This document shows, in pieces, positions 34,054 to 42,413 of a DNA stretch of 64,000 bases. Where the stretch lies: NCBI GenBank assembly GCA_016213105.1, contig JACRBN010000016.1, positions 310,001 through 374,000 on the forward strand, read 5' to 3'. This stretch comes from Chloroflexota bacterium (lineage in GTDB: Bacteria > Chloroflexota > Anaerolineae > Anaerolineales > Villigracilaceae). Every line of letters starts with the position of its first letter. Within the stretch, counting starts at the first letter, position 1. Position numbers and translations under genes: made by a program. Below the pieces are notes generated by a model. That model had not been told where the DNA came from. It saw nothing but the letters and a program-made list of their open reading frames with translations, and searched no databases.

Positions 34054-34260
34054 TCAGGTGCAGCCGCCACCATCGCCGTTGACGTATCCGCAGCGGGGAC
34101 ATTCGAGCTGGAGCAGGCCGTTGTAATCCAGCCGCCCCTGGCCGCATTTTGGGCAGGGCGCGCCCAGGCGCAGCGGCTCGGTCTTGGATGCCTCGGGCTG
34201 TCCAATGCCCAGCAACAGCAATTCGAGCGAGGGCAGCGTTCGTTCAGGTTCGGGTGTCAC
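34054..34260 (-). CDS. small zinc-ribbon protein
   Basis: 68 residues read from a GTG at 34260. CPKCG about 20 residues before CPRCG makes a four-Cys zinc ribbon near the C terminus (YNGLLQLECPRCGYVN). The upstream frame has no ATG in a sensible place, and the codons before the GTG overlap the anti-sigma stop region, so the start is uncertain. It sits between the anti-sigma and TlpA genes on the same strand. Its role may be redox sensing through the zinc site, but this is only inferred. Confidence 0.55.
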   Translation of the reverse strand: MTPEPERTLPSLELLLLGIGQPEASKTEPLRLGAPCPKCGQGRLDYNGLLQLECPRCGYVNGDGGGCT

Positions 34261-34283
34261 AGGGGTTCGATGCGCGGGGTTGA

Positions 34284-34547
34284 TTAGTGCGCGCCGTGCA
34301 GCAGGTCGTCCAGTTGCAGGCTCTTGAACAGCCGCTGGCGGACGTCGGCGGGCAGGCCCTCGCGGACGGTCTCGGTCTGGTACAGGTCGATGGTCTTCTT
34401 CATGGTGTTGACCACCACGCGACAATCATCGCATTCGGAGAGGTGACGTTCCAGCTCGCGGCACAACTCATCGCGCAGGGAACCATCCACGTATTCCGAG
34501 ATGGTGCCCAACAGTTCGTTGCATTCGTGTTTGTGTTGGTGTTTCAC
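34284..34547 (-). CDS. zinc-finger anti-sigma factor
   Basis: 87 residues. The ZAS motif H-x3-C-x2-C is HLSECDDC at about residues 34-41, preceded by an upstream His at about 7 that can supply the fourth ligand. No transmembrane helix follows, so this is a soluble anti-sigma of the RsrA type, which senses disulfide stress. Its ATG overlaps the sigma-factor stop by 4 nt. With TlpA and OsmC downstream, a thiol-redox switch is likely. Confidence 0.87.
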   Translation of the reverse strand: MKHQHKHECNELLGTISEYVDGSLRDELCRELERHLSECDDCRVVVNTMKKTIDLYQTETVREGLPADVRQRLFKSLQLDDLLHGAH

Positions 34548-35152
34548 TTGGTTCTCTCCTCGGTCAATCGGCCGGTAAAGTAGGACGATAACTGTTCCCG
34601 CAGGTTGAGCCGCGCCCGCAGCAGGCGGGTCTTCACAGCGGTTTCAGTCAGCCCCAGCGCCTGACTGGTCTCCTGGATCGACAGACCCTCGATGTCGCGC
34701 AGCAGGAAGACCGCGCGCAGTTTCTCGGGCAGTTTCAGGATGGCCGCATCCAGCGCGCGCTGCGACTCGGCGGATAGGAAATCGGATTCGGGCAGGCAGC
34801 ACCAGTCGGTCAACTGCACGGGAGCGGGCAGATCGTCCGCCTCCTCCTGCGGCTCCTCTGCGATCTCCACCTGCGGCCGCTGGCGGCGGATGAGCATCAG
34901 CGCCTCGTTGACGGCGATGCGGTACAGCCAGGTCAGCGGACTGGAGCGGCCCTCGAAACTCTTGAGCGATTGCAGGGCCTTGAGGAAGGTGTTTTGCAGC
35001 ACGTCCTCGGCATCCTGCGGGGTGCCCAGCATCTTGAGTCCCAACCGGTAGATCGGCGCGGAGGCCAGATCCACCAGGCGGGCAAACTCGGCGCGGTCAC
35101 CGGCTTTCAGCCGCTCCACCGAAATATCAGTTGGTGTCGTTTCAATTACCAT
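34544..35152 (-). CDS. ECF RNA-polymerase sigma factor
   Basis: 202 residues with region 2 (about 20-90; DAEDVLQNTFLKALQSLKSF and WLYRIAVNEAL) and region 4 (about 130-190; LPEKLRAVFLLRDIEGLSI, then TAVKTRLLRARLNLREQL), and no other domain. An insert rich in Glu/Asp separates them. The following gene encodes its zinc anti-sigma factor. The start at 35152 is clean, though I cannot single out a Shine-Dalgarno site. The regulon cannot be predicted here, but the downstream genes are the first candidates. Confidence 0.93.
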   Translation of the reverse strand: MVIETTPTDISVERLKAGDRAEFARLVDLASAPIYRLGLKMLGTPQDAEDVLQNTFLKALQSLKSFEGRSSPLTWLYRIAVNEALMLIRRQRPQVEIAEEPQEEADDLPAPVQLTDWCCLPESDFLSAESQRALDAAILKLPEKLRAVFLLRDIEGLSIQETSQALGLTETAVKTRLLRARLNLREQLSSYFTGRLTEERTK

Positions 35153-35496
35153 TTAGATGCAAACCTCGTAAAAAAGTCACAAAGTATGGATGACCTGGAG
35201 TCCGTAAGTTCTACCTGCGCATCATCCCGAAGTAGAACTTCGGGACTCCAGAGCACGCCCTAAAATTTCGAGAAGATACAAAAAATCTCGAACTGCGCAC
35301 AGTATAACCGAGAATGAATCGGGGCAACCGCCTATCGCTTGCCCATGATTTGCAGGATTCTTATTCAATATTGCGAGTTTCGCGGGGATGGCAGGAAATT
35401 TTTTCCAACTGCATCACGAAAATGGCGGGATTAATGTCTATACTTTTATGATGTTTGATACTACTTGCATTTGAGGGTTGGCGATAAGATGTAAAA
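35153..35496. other. intergenic region between divergent sigma and cNMP genes
   Basis: 344 bp without a coding region. It contains one REP pair (35198-35250) and AT-rich sequence with possible promoter elements on both strands (for example TATACTTTTATGAT near 35440). No tRNA or conserved RNA was recognised. Confidence 0.6.
35198..35250. repeat. REP element with inverted heads
   Basis: GGAGTCC (35198-35204) and GGACTCC (35244-35250) face each other; between them CCCGAAGT-AGA-ACTTCGGG forms a hairpin. Head sequence and three-base loop match the other REP copies of the window. Confidence 0.65.
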
Positions 35497-35973
35497 ATGT
35501 TAGGCACTTTAGTGGACATCCCCCTCTTCCAAGGATTCAGCGAACGGCAAATCAACCTGCTCACGCCCCTGTTCCAGACCTATTCCTGCCCCGAGGATAC
35601 GGCCATTTTCGAACAGGGCAACAAGGCAGATTATTTGTACATGATCCTGCATGGAACCGTGGAGGTGCGCTACAAACCCTACGACGGCCCGCCCATTGTT
35701 CTGACGCGCCTGAAGGCGGGCGACGTGGTCGGCTGGTCGGCGGTGATCGGCAGCCCCGTCTACACCTCGGGGGCGCGCAGCACCTCGCCGGTCGAGGCCC
35801 TTCGCATCCGCGGGCGCGACCTGGAATGGCTGTGCCGGGAACATCCCAACACGGGCTCCACAATCCTGGATCGGCTGGCGCAGGTGGTATCATTACGTTG
35901 GAAGAACGCCCGCGCGCAGGTCAAGACCATGCTGAGGGAGGGCGTGGGCACCTACAAGCTCTCAGGCTCATAA
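35497..35973 (+). CDS. cyclic-nucleotide-binding domain protein
   Basis: 158 residues with a single cNMP-binding beta-roll (about 10-125): IPLFQGFSERQINLLTPLF, DYLYMILHGTVEVRY and LKAGDVVGWSAVIG. In true cAMP receptors the phosphate cassette has an Arg-Ser/Thr pair; here GARSTSPVEAL is similar. The Crp DNA-binding HTH is missing, so it is a stand-alone sensor or regulatory subunit. It is followed after 9 nt by the NifU-like gene. Partner unknown. Confidence 0.85.
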   Translation: MLGTLVDIPLFQGFSERQINLLTPLFQTYSCPEDTAIFEQGNKADYLYMILHGTVEVRYKPYDGPPIVLTRLKAGDVVGWSAVIGSPVYTSGARSTSPVEALRIRGRDLEWLCREHPNTGSTILDRLAQVVSLRWKNARAQVKTMLREGVGTYKLSGS

Positions 35974-35982
35974 GGAGACGAC

Positions 35983-36225
35983 ATGGTGATGCAAGCGCAA
36001 GACCTGGAAGGACAGATCCGCGGCCTGATCGAAAAACTCGACGCCTACGTGGAACAATTCCACGGCGGCTCGGTGGAATTCGTGGCCTTCGACGGCAAGA
36101 CCCTCTCCGTACACCTGGGCGGCGCCTGCCTGGGATGTCCGCTCTCCCCTTCCACCCTGCATGGATGGGTGGCGGGCACCATTCACCAATTCTTCCCCGA
36201 CGTGGAAGTGATTGAAGCCAAGTAG
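35983..36225 (+). CDS. NifU C-terminal domain protein
   Basis: 80 residues forming just the NifU/NFU iron-sulfur scaffold domain. The conserved Cys pair is in GGACLGCPLSPSTL (about 48-51). NFU proteins carry a 4Fe-4S cluster between two subunits and pass it to target enzymes. GGAG precedes the ATG. It is co-oriented with the cNMP-binding gene and closes the unit, which ends at a strong terminator. Confidence 0.88.
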   Translation: MVMQAQDLEGQIRGLIEKLDAYVEQFHGGSVEFVAFDGKTLSVHLGGACLGCPLSPSTLHGWVAGTIHQFFPDVEVIEAK

Positions 36226-36230
36226 ATGAC

Positions 36231-36262
36231 AAAAAACTCCCTGATGATCAGGGAGTTTTTTT
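36231..36262. terminator. terminator after the NifU-like gene
   Basis: AAAACTCCCTGA and TCAGGGAGTTTT with a 3-nt loop, followed by a run of T on the plus strand and A before it, hence bidirectional between convergent genes. Confidence 0.92.
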
Positions 36263-36281
36263 ATTGGGATGACAGACAGGA

Positions 36282-36898
36282 TCAGCGTTTGGCAAAAGCC
36301 CTGAACACCAGGAACCCGCCGCCCAGGATCAGCGCCACGGCCCAGATGTAGTTGGCCCAATCCATGAGCGAGGCCGCGGCCAACACACCGAAAATACCCA
36401 GCACCACAGCAGGATAATATAATAGGCCCAGCTCGCTTTTGCCAGCAAGGCCACCAGAACGAAGGTCAAGGCCATGCCGAGGAAGAACGCGGTGCCGCCC
36501 CCAAACAGGCCCAGATTCTCGGGCATCACGGTGACGACCGCCAGCGTGGTCAACACGCCCGCAGGGATCAAGGCCCACCAGCGCGAACGGTCCAGCACAT
36601 ACGTCACCCAGAAGGAAACGGAGACGCCGCCCAAAAATACCGCGCCGCCAAAATCACCCAACTGTTCATTGAAGAGAATAAGCACGCCCAGCGCCGCCAG
36701 GGTGAAGCCGGGGAAGGTGGCCCACCAATGGCCGCCGAACAACAGGGTGAGAAAGGCCACGCCCGCAACCAGGAAGACCGAGCCCCAGAACACGTTTGAA
36801 GCACTCTCGAGGTAACCCAGAGTCTGGGCCAGCAGCAGGCCGCCGCCCAGCAAGAGGACCGCGCCCAGCACAATGCGGGGATCGAAACGTTTCATCAT
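36282..36898 (-). pseudogene. DUF5668/LiaF-like membrane protein with a frameshift
   Basis: About 205 residues when two frames are joined. The first frame runs from MMKRFDPRIVLGAVLL through ALTFVLVALLAKASWAYY; a +/-1 shift at the run ATAATATAATA (36414-36424) then leads into YPAVVLGIFGVLAAASL and a final helix GGGFLVFRAF. Both halves are hydrophobic with six to seven helices in total, so they are clearly one former gene. The unshifted frame would end in a nonsense tail rich in Trp and Pro. The TAT run suggests replication slippage or an assembly error. It is the last gene of a three-gene membrane operon. Confidence 0.75.
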
Positions 36899-36919
36899 GA
36901 TGAGTTCCTTTCGTATTAC

Positions 36920-36945
36920 GGAGTGCGGATTTAAGTCCGCACTCC
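36920..36945. repeat. hairpin between membrane-operon genes
   Basis: GGAGTGCGGA (36920-36929) and TCCGCACTCC (36936-36945) make a 10-bp stem with loop TTTAAG. The GGAGT head recalls the REP family. Confidence 0.55.
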
Positions 36946-36952
36946 GATTCTT

Positions 36953-37747
36953 TTACGACACTTTGATATCCGCCGCGCCCGCATCGATCTTGATCTCGAT
37001 GGCATTGGCCGCCGTCTCGAAATCGGGCGATTGATAGACGTCGCCCGTGCGCGGGAAGCGGGAGGTATCCACGCTCAGGGAGGCGGCGCCCGTCGTCGCG
37101 CGGATGCGGGCGGCCATCTCAGCGGGCACGGTCAGATTCAACGAGGCGGCGCCCAGGCTGAAATCCGCGCGCAGGCGGCCCTGTGCGGGCAGGCGGATGC
37201 GCGTCTCGCTGGCGCCCGTCTCCACTTTGAGCGAGGTCAGCCGCAGGTCGTGCAGGTCGGCTTCGGTCTTGTTCGCGCCCATTTGCAGGGTCCGCGCGGT
37301 CGGGATGTTCGCGTTCAGACGCATGTCCCAATCGTAGCGGTCCCAATGCCCGAAGAAGGGGAAGTTCGGCTGCGGCGGGTTCAAGCGGACTTCGAGCCTG
37401 CTCCCGTTTAATCGGGAGTCCTGTTCGAGGCCGCCCGAGAAGACGCCGTTGGCCAGTTCATCCATGCCCGCGCCGCTGCCGATGCGCAGTTCGCCCGCGC
37501 CGTGGTTGACGCGCACGGAGGCCTCACTCGCGCCCTGCAAACTCACCGAAGCGGACTCACCCACGGGCGATTTGCCGCGCATGAACACACTGAGCACCAT
37601 CCAGCCGCCGAAGAAGATCAATACCAGCGGCCAGAAAAATGCCATGGGAGTGGCTCCGCCCGGCAGGCGGACGCCCATCTGGCCGGCCAGCATCAGGCCG
37701 CCCAACAGCAGCAAGACCGCGCCCCAAAAAAGGGAGGATCTATTCAT
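36953..37747 (-). CDS. LiaF/toastrack-type envelope protein
   Basis: 264 residues. Two N-terminal transmembrane helices (about 7-25 and 34-55) belong to the LiaI-LiaF-like DUF5668 region; the rest is a repetitive beta-rich domain with steps such as GAGELRIGSGA, VETGASETRIRLP and SLGAASLNLTVP, typical of the toastrack/DUF4097 solenoid seen in LiaF and LiaG relatives. Such proteins sense or tune envelope stress. It overlaps the preceding gene by 8 nt and precedes the frameshifted gene. Confidence 0.8.
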   Translation of the reverse strand: MNRSSLFWGAVLLLLGGLMLAGQMGVRLPGGATPMAFFWPLVLIFFGGWMVLSVFMRGKSPVGESASVSLQGASEASVRVNHGAGELRIGSGAGMDELANGVFSGGLEQDSRLNGSRLEVRLNPPQPNFPFFGHWDRYDWDMRLNANIPTARTLQMGANKTEADLHDLRLTSLKVETGASETRIRLPAQGRLRADFSLGAASLNLTVPAEMAARIRATTGAASLSVDTSRFPRTGDVYQSPDFETAANAIEIKIDAGAADIKVS

Positions 37748-38285
37748 TGAACCCTCCGTCGCTGGGTTTGCCGCGCCAGGTGCGGAACAGACCGCTGCCC
37801 AGCACCCACAATCCCAGCAGGATCAGCAGGATGGCTGGCCCGTACTGCCCAAGCAGGGTCCACTTGCCGAAGACGGACGAGAAGACCAGCACCAGCACCG
37901 CACTGACCACAATGGAGTTGAGTCCGCTGCGCAGGTTGCGGCGCGTGTTTTCACCCAGCAGACCCGCCACGATGGAACCGACTCCCACGAAGCCGGGGAT
38001 CAGCATCCACATGAACCAGTCGGAGTAACTGCCGATATTCTCGAAATAATAGAAGAGACCGCCAATGCCCGCCACGATCGCGGCCGGCACGGCCATGCCC
38101 GGCGCGCCGAGCAGCAGGCCCAGCAGGAGCAGGCCCGCGCCGATGAACATCAGGGTGAAGGGCCATTCCGTATAGCGCGCCATGAGGTCATGGAAGGCGG
38201 GCAGGCTGCGGTCCGCCAGGAACCAGGCGCCCAGCAGAACGAGCAGGACGCCCAGCACGAGTTGAGTACGACCTTGTCGATTCAT
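37740..38285 (-). CDS. DUF5668/LiaI-like membrane protein
   Basis: 181 residues with about five transmembrane helices, starting TQLVLGVLLVLLGAWFLADR. The repeated hydrophobic pairs separated by short turns are the DUF5668 pattern shared with the two downstream genes. It is the first gene of the operon with GGAG before the ATG. Function is inferred only from relation to the Lia envelope-stress family; no kinase or regulator is adjacent. Confidence 0.75.
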   Translation of the reverse strand: MNRQGRTQLVLGVLLVLLGAWFLADRSLPAFHDLMARYTEWPFTLMFIGAGLLLLGLLLGAPGMAVPAAIVAGIGGLFYYFENIGSYSDWFMWMLIPGFVGVGSIVAGLLGENTRRNLRSGLNSIVVSAVLVLVFSSVFGKWTLLGQYGPAILLILLGLWVLGSGLFRTWRGKPSDGGFNE

Positions 38286-38406
38286 AGTGCATTCTCCTTA
38301 AGACAACGAAATCTTGATATCATGATAGCTGAAACTGTCCGATTTTCAACAGCCACTCGGCCAGTATTAAGTACGCAAAGTGGCCAGGTTTGGTTGCGCG
38401 GGAAGA

Positions 38407-39264
38407 TCAGGCCGCCAATTCCGACAAGGTAAACCACTCCCCATCCAAATCCTTGCGCGTGACGGACTCGGCCAGCAGGCCAGCCGCCGTCAGCTTTGCC
38501 AGCGTGCGGCCCGCGATCTCCGCCGGCCAGCCGAAGAGTTTGGTCACGTCCCGCAGTTGGGCCGCACCCACCATGCGGAAGTACAACGCGGCCAGCTTCT
38601 GGCGCGCCTCGGCCTCGCCAATCGTCCGCGCCTGCTCGGGGAGGTCAGGGAAGTGGCGCGAGGTAAGCTCGTAGATGTGGGAATACTTCCACGCGCCCGC
38701 CTGCGCCACACCGACCGGCAAAATCTTGAAATCCGCCTGCAATTGCTCGAGCGCCTTGTTGAATTCACTTTCCTTGGCATTGGCCAGCTTTGCCATCTTG
38801 CGCAGGTCGAGCGTGTTCAGCGCGCCATGATCGAGCAGGGTTTCATAAAGCTGTTTCGCCGATTGGGACAGGCGTCCCTCGTGGTAGGCGATCAGGTAAT
38901 CCTCTTCAGGCGAGCCGTAATTCTCGGAAAGCGCATAGAAATAGGGCGCGACCTCCAGCGAGATCATGGTCGCCTTGCGGCGCAGGATCTTGCCGTAGTA
39001 CCAAATCCTCTGATCGAGCGCGCCGTCCTTCCAGCCCCAGGTGATGTGACCCGGGTCATCGTGCTTGTCTGCCACGGGACGGTCGCCTGCCACCGCCGTC
39101 CACAGCGAGGGCAGGTCGATGCCTTTGATCGGCCAGAAATAAACGAAGCCGCGTTCGTTGACGAAGCGCAGCGCATCCGCGGCGGAGGCCAGCCGTTTGG
39201 ACGGGGGCAGGCCAAACGTCCGCGCGCGATGGGTTTTGAGTTGTTTCAAATCGAGGGTGGGCAT
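38407..39264 (-). CDS. AlkZ/YcaQ-related winged-helix protein
   Basis: 285 residues. The segment arrangement (FVNERGFVYFWPIKGIDLPSL at the N terminus, WYYGKILRRKATMISL centrally, RDVTKLFGWPAEIAGRTLAKL near the C terminus) follows the HTH_42/AlkZ family of tandem winged-helix DNA glycosylases that unhook alkylated or cross-linked bases. The QxQ/QxD catalytic motif of true AlkZ/YcaQ is not visible, so it may be an AlkZ-like paralogue without known activity. It stands alone, and an inverted repeat pair follows its start. Confidence 0.75.
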   Translation of the reverse strand: MPTLDLKQLKTHRARTFGLPPSKRLASAADALRFVNERGFVYFWPIKGIDLPSLWTAVAGDRPVADKHDDPGHITWGWKDGALDQRIWYYGKILRRKATMISLEVAPYFYALSENYGSPEEDYLIAYHEGRLSQSAKQLYETLLDHGALNTLDLRKMAKLANAKESEFNKALEQLQADFKILPVGVAQAGAWKYSHIYELTSRHFPDLPEQARTIGEAEARQKLAALYFRMVGAAQLRDVTKLFGWPAEIAGRTLAKLTAAGLLAESVTRKDLDGEWFTLSELAA

Positions 39265-39277
39265 GCGTTAATTCTAC

Positions 39278-39374
39278 AACCTTGCGAAGGTTATGGCAAA
39301 ACAATTTCTGGCATTTCAAGAACAGACTATGGAACAGGCCTGACCTTTCTTATTTTCCAAACCTTCGCAAGGTT
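39278..39374. repeat. facing pair of AACCTTGCGAAGGTT repeats
   Basis: AACCTTGCGAAGGTT at 39278-39292 and its complement AACCTTCGCAAGGTT at 39360-39374 face each other over 67 bp. A partial third copy (AACCTTGCGAAG) occurs at about 29731 after a LysM/M23 gene. The two ends could pair in RNA or be the ends of a miniature element. Confidence 0.6.
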
Positions 39375-39400
39375 CAAGTTCGACATGAAGTAATTTATGC

Positions 39401-39406
39401 TACACT
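39401..39406 (+). promoter_or_regulatory. -10 box 6 nt before pgl
   Basis: TACACT ends 6 nt before the ATG at 39413 and no Shine-Dalgarno sequence is present. Confidence 0.4.
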
Positions 39407-39412
39407 TTCAGC

Positions 39413-40144
39413 ATGAACCCCACCGTCCAAATTTTCAAAGACCTGCCCACCCTGAGTCAGGCCGCGGCGCAGCTTTTCATCGTGAGCGCGGAGCAGGCCA
39501 TCGCGGAACGCGGCCGCTTCCTCGTCGCCTTGAGCGGAGGCAGCACACCAACGGCGCTCCATCGCCTGCTCGTGGATGCGCCCGTGGACTGGCCGCGTGT
39601 GCACGTCTTTTGGGGCGACGAGCGCTGTGTGCCCGTGGATGACCCCGGCAACAACTACGCCCAGGCGCGGGATGCGCTGCTGGCGCATGTGCCCATTCCA
39701 GCAGATAACATCCACCGCATCCCCGCGGAGCTGGAGCCTGACTCAGCCGCACGGGCCTACGCCGCCGCCTTGAGCGGATTCCACGCCCCGTGGCCGCGCT
39801 TCGACCTGGTGCTGCTCGGCATGGGCGATGACGGCCACACCGCGTCGCTGTTCCCCGGCTCGCCCGTGGACGAGGATCAGCCCGTCATCGCGGTGACGGC
39901 GCATTATCAGGGCCGCCCCGTACAGCGCGTCAGTCTGACGCCGCTGGTCATCAATGCCGCGCGGCAGGTCGTTTTCCTCGTCAGCGGACAAAGTAAGTCG
40001 GCCACGCTTGTGCGCGTCTTGAAGGGGAACTCCAACCCCAAGAAACTGCCTGCCCAGCGCATCCACCCCAGCGATGGGAATTTGACCTGGCTGCTGGACG
40101 AAGCGGCTGGAAGCAATCTGGAATTACTGGAAACTTCATCATGA
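39413..40144 (+). CDS. pgl: 6-phosphogluconolactonase
   Basis: 243 residues of the SugK/DevB-type lactonase family. Family motifs are VALSGGSTPTALHRLL, VFWGDERCVPVDDPGNNY, LLGMGDDGHTASLFPG and NPKKLPAQ. It hydrolyses 6-phosphogluconolactone, the product of the next gene's enzyme. Its stop overlaps the zwf start (ATGA), so pgl and zwf are one oxidative pentose-phosphate unit. It appears to be leaderless. Confidence 0.95.
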   Translation: MNPTVQIFKDLPTLSQAAAQLFIVSAEQAIAERGRFLVALSGGSTPTALHRLLVDAPVDWPRVHVFWGDERCVPVDDPGNNYAQARDALLAHVPIPADNIHRIPAELEPDSAARAYAAALSGFHAPWPRFDLVLLGMGDDGHTASLFPGSPVDEDQPVIAVTAHYQGRPVQRVSLTPLVINAARQVVFLVSGQSKSATLVRVLKGNSNPKKLPAQRIHPSDGNLTWLLDEAAGSNLELLETSS

Positions 40145-41607
40145 CCAACGACCTCCCCACCTCGATCATCATCTTCGGCGCATCGGGCGACCTGACCCAG
40201 CGCAAGCTGATCCCCTCTCTGCTCAATCTCTCGATCAAGAAACGCATGCCCGGGAAGTTCAAGATCCTCGGCTTCGGCGGCACCGCCTTCAGCGATGACC
40301 AGTTCCGCGAACACCTGCTCAAGGGAGCCAGGGAGTTTGCCAGCTTCAAGTTCAGCGACGAGGAATGGGCGGCCTTCGCGCCCCGCCTGCATTATCTGCA
40401 AGGCAAATACGCCGAAGCCTCCGATTTCAAGAAACTGGCCGAGCACATCGCAGGCCTCGAAGGTGGACCAGCCAACCGCCTGTATTACATGGCTCTGCCG
40501 CCCTCGCTCTTCCCGACCATCGTCGACAACCTGAACGCCACGGGGCAACTCCACGAGAACGGCGGCTGGCGGCGGGTGGTGCTGGAAAAACCCTTTGGCA
40601 CCGACCTGGCATCGGCGGTCCAACTCAACCAACAGGTTCACAAGGCGCTCAACGAGAATCAGATCTATCGCATCGATCATTACCTCGGCAAGGAAACCAT
40701 CCAAAACATCCTGTTCACCCGCTTTGCCAACACCATCTACGAGCCGATCTGGAACCGCAACTACATCGATCACGTGCAGATCACCGTGGCCGAGCAGGTC
40801 GGCCTCGAACACCGCGCGGGCTTCTATGATGGCGTCGGCGTGCTGCGCGACATGGTGCAAAATCACATGATGCAATTGCTCACGCTGGTCGCCATGGAGC
40901 CGCCCGCCTCGTTCAGCGCCAGCCATTTGCGCAATGAAAAGGTCAAGGTGCTGAGCGCCATCAAACCGATGACGCCCGAGGAAGTGGCGGTCAACACGGT
41001 GCGCGCGCAGTACAGGGGCTATCGTCAGGAACCCGAGGTCAAGCCCAATTCCACCACGCCCACCTATGCGGCCCTGCGTCTCTTCATCAACAACTGGCGC
41101 TGGAAGGGCGTGCCCTTCTACCTGCGCTCGGGCAAACACCTGGCTGAAAAGCAATCACAGATCATCATCCAGTTCAAGGAGCCGCCGCTGGCCATGTTCC
41201 CCATGCAGGCGATGAAACCGAACATCCTCGTTCTCTACCTGCAACCCGACGAGGGCGTGCACCTGCGCTTCGAAGCCAAGGCGCCCGACACCGTATCCGA
41301 GACCCGCTCGGTGGACATGGAATTCCACTACGCCGAGGCCTTTGGCAAGACCGCCATCCCCGAAGCCTACGAGCGCCTGCTGCTGGATGCCCTGCAGGGC
41401 GACGCCTCGCTCTTCACCCGCGCCGACGAGGTGGAGACGGCCTGGTCGCTGATCGATCCCATTTTGCAGGCCTGGGAGAAACACCAGTCCCCGTCTCTGG
41501 CCGCCTATAAACCAGGCAGTTGGGGCCCGCCCGAAGCCTACGATCTGCTGGCCCGCGACGGCCGCCGCTGGCTGAATGAGGAAGCCAGCATGATGCTGGA
41601 TAAGTAA
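40141..41607 (+). CDS. zwf: glucose-6-phosphate 1-dehydrogenase
   Basis: 488 residues, standard length. The NADP-binding fingerprint is IFGASGDLTQRKLIPSL, the substrate loop and catalytic region is RIDHYLGKETIQN (Asp-His pair), and LEKPFGTDL is the second conserved block. It oxidises glucose 6-phosphate to the lactone. Directly coupled to pgl upstream. No gnd or transketolase is in view, so the rest of the pathway is elsewhere. Confidence 0.97.
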   Translation: MTNDLPTSIIIFGASGDLTQRKLIPSLLNLSIKKRMPGKFKILGFGGTAFSDDQFREHLLKGAREFASFKFSDEEWAAFAPRLHYLQGKYAEASDFKKLAEHIAGLEGGPANRLYYMALPPSLFPTIVDNLNATGQLHENGGWRRVVLEKPFGTDLASAVQLNQQVHKALNENQIYRIDHYLGKETIQNILFTRFANTIYEPIWNRNYIDHVQITVAEQVGLEHRAGFYDGVGVLRDMVQNHMMQLLTLVAMEPPASFSASHLRNEKVKVLSAIKPMTPEEVAVNTVRAQYRGYRQEPEVKPNSTTPTYAALRLFINNWRWKGVPFYLRSGKHLAEKQSQIIIQFKEPPLAMFPMQAMKPNILVLYLQPDEGVHLRFEAKAPDTVSETRSVDMEFHYAEAFGKTAIPEAYERLLLDALQGDASLFTRADEVETAWSLIDPILQAWEKHQSPSLAAYKPGSWGPPEAYDLLARDGRRWLNEEASMMLDK

Positions 41608-41696
41608 ACGAACGGGCCACAGGCACATACCTGTCGGGATAAGTCCGCGAATATCGCCCTCTCAAAAACTGTGATCTAATCGGCCCGAGGCCACTC

Positions 41697-42350
41697 ATGT
41701 CCATCCTATCTGATTTCGAATCCCATCTCTCGCCCGACCTGCTTTCCACCTTCCAGAGTCTCACCTCCCCCTTCCTCATCCAGCAATATCTGGACTCCAT
41801 GACCTACCAGGCCGTGGAGCGCGACCGCTCCCCGCTGAACGTGATGCGCGACAACCAAAGTCACTGCCTCGACGGCGGATTGCTGGCCGCCCTGGCCCTG
41901 TGGCGCATCGGCTTCCGCCCGCTGATCCTGGACATTCGCCCCGACCCCGGCGCGGACGATGACCACGTCCTCGCGCTGTATCAACTGGATGGACGCTGGG
42001 GCGCGCTGGCCAAATCCAATTACGTCAACCTCGGCTTTCGCGAAGCCGTCCACAAAAATTTTCGCGAACTGGTCATGACCTACTTCGAGCATTATGCCTC
42101 GATCCACCAGACCAAGGCCCTGCGCGCCTACACGCGTCCGTTCGACGTTTCGAAATTCAAACCCGCCGACTGGGCCTGGAACGAGGACAGCACCGTCAAA
42201 CTGTACAAACGCTTCTACAGCCTGAAACCCATTCCGCTCATCAGCCCGCAGATGGCCGGGCGCCTCAACCCCGTCACCGACCGCAATTATGCCTGCGAGA
42301 CACTCTTCACGGATCTAAGCTGGTCCTTCGGCAACCGGGAAGGGCATTGA
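41697..42350 (+). CDS. conserved protein with possible transglutaminase/papain-like core
   Basis: 217 residues, soluble. SHCLDGGLLAALALWRIG with a Cys at about 57 at a helix start, then DDDHVLALYQLDGRWGAL (His) and AKSNYVNLGFRE, give the Cys-His-Asn/Asp order of transglutaminase-like folds. The fold call is inferred from this spacing and is not certain. I know of no characterised homologue. It starts 90 bp after zwf on the same strand but probably has its own promoter. Confidence 0.6.
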   Translation: MSILSDFESHLSPDLLSTFQSLTSPFLIQQYLDSMTYQAVERDRSPLNVMRDNQSHCLDGGLLAALALWRIGFRPLILDIRPDPGADDDHVLALYQLDGRWGALAKSNYVNLGFREAVHKNFRELVMTYFEHYASIHQTKALRAYTRPFDVSKFKPADWAWNEDSTVKLYKRFYSLKPIPLISPQMAGRLNPVTDRNYACETLFTDLSWSFGNREGH

Positions 42351-42413
42351 ACCCTTCCACCACAAGGATGGATAGTGATAAAATTAATCATCACAGTGGG
42401 AAAGGAGAAGCAA

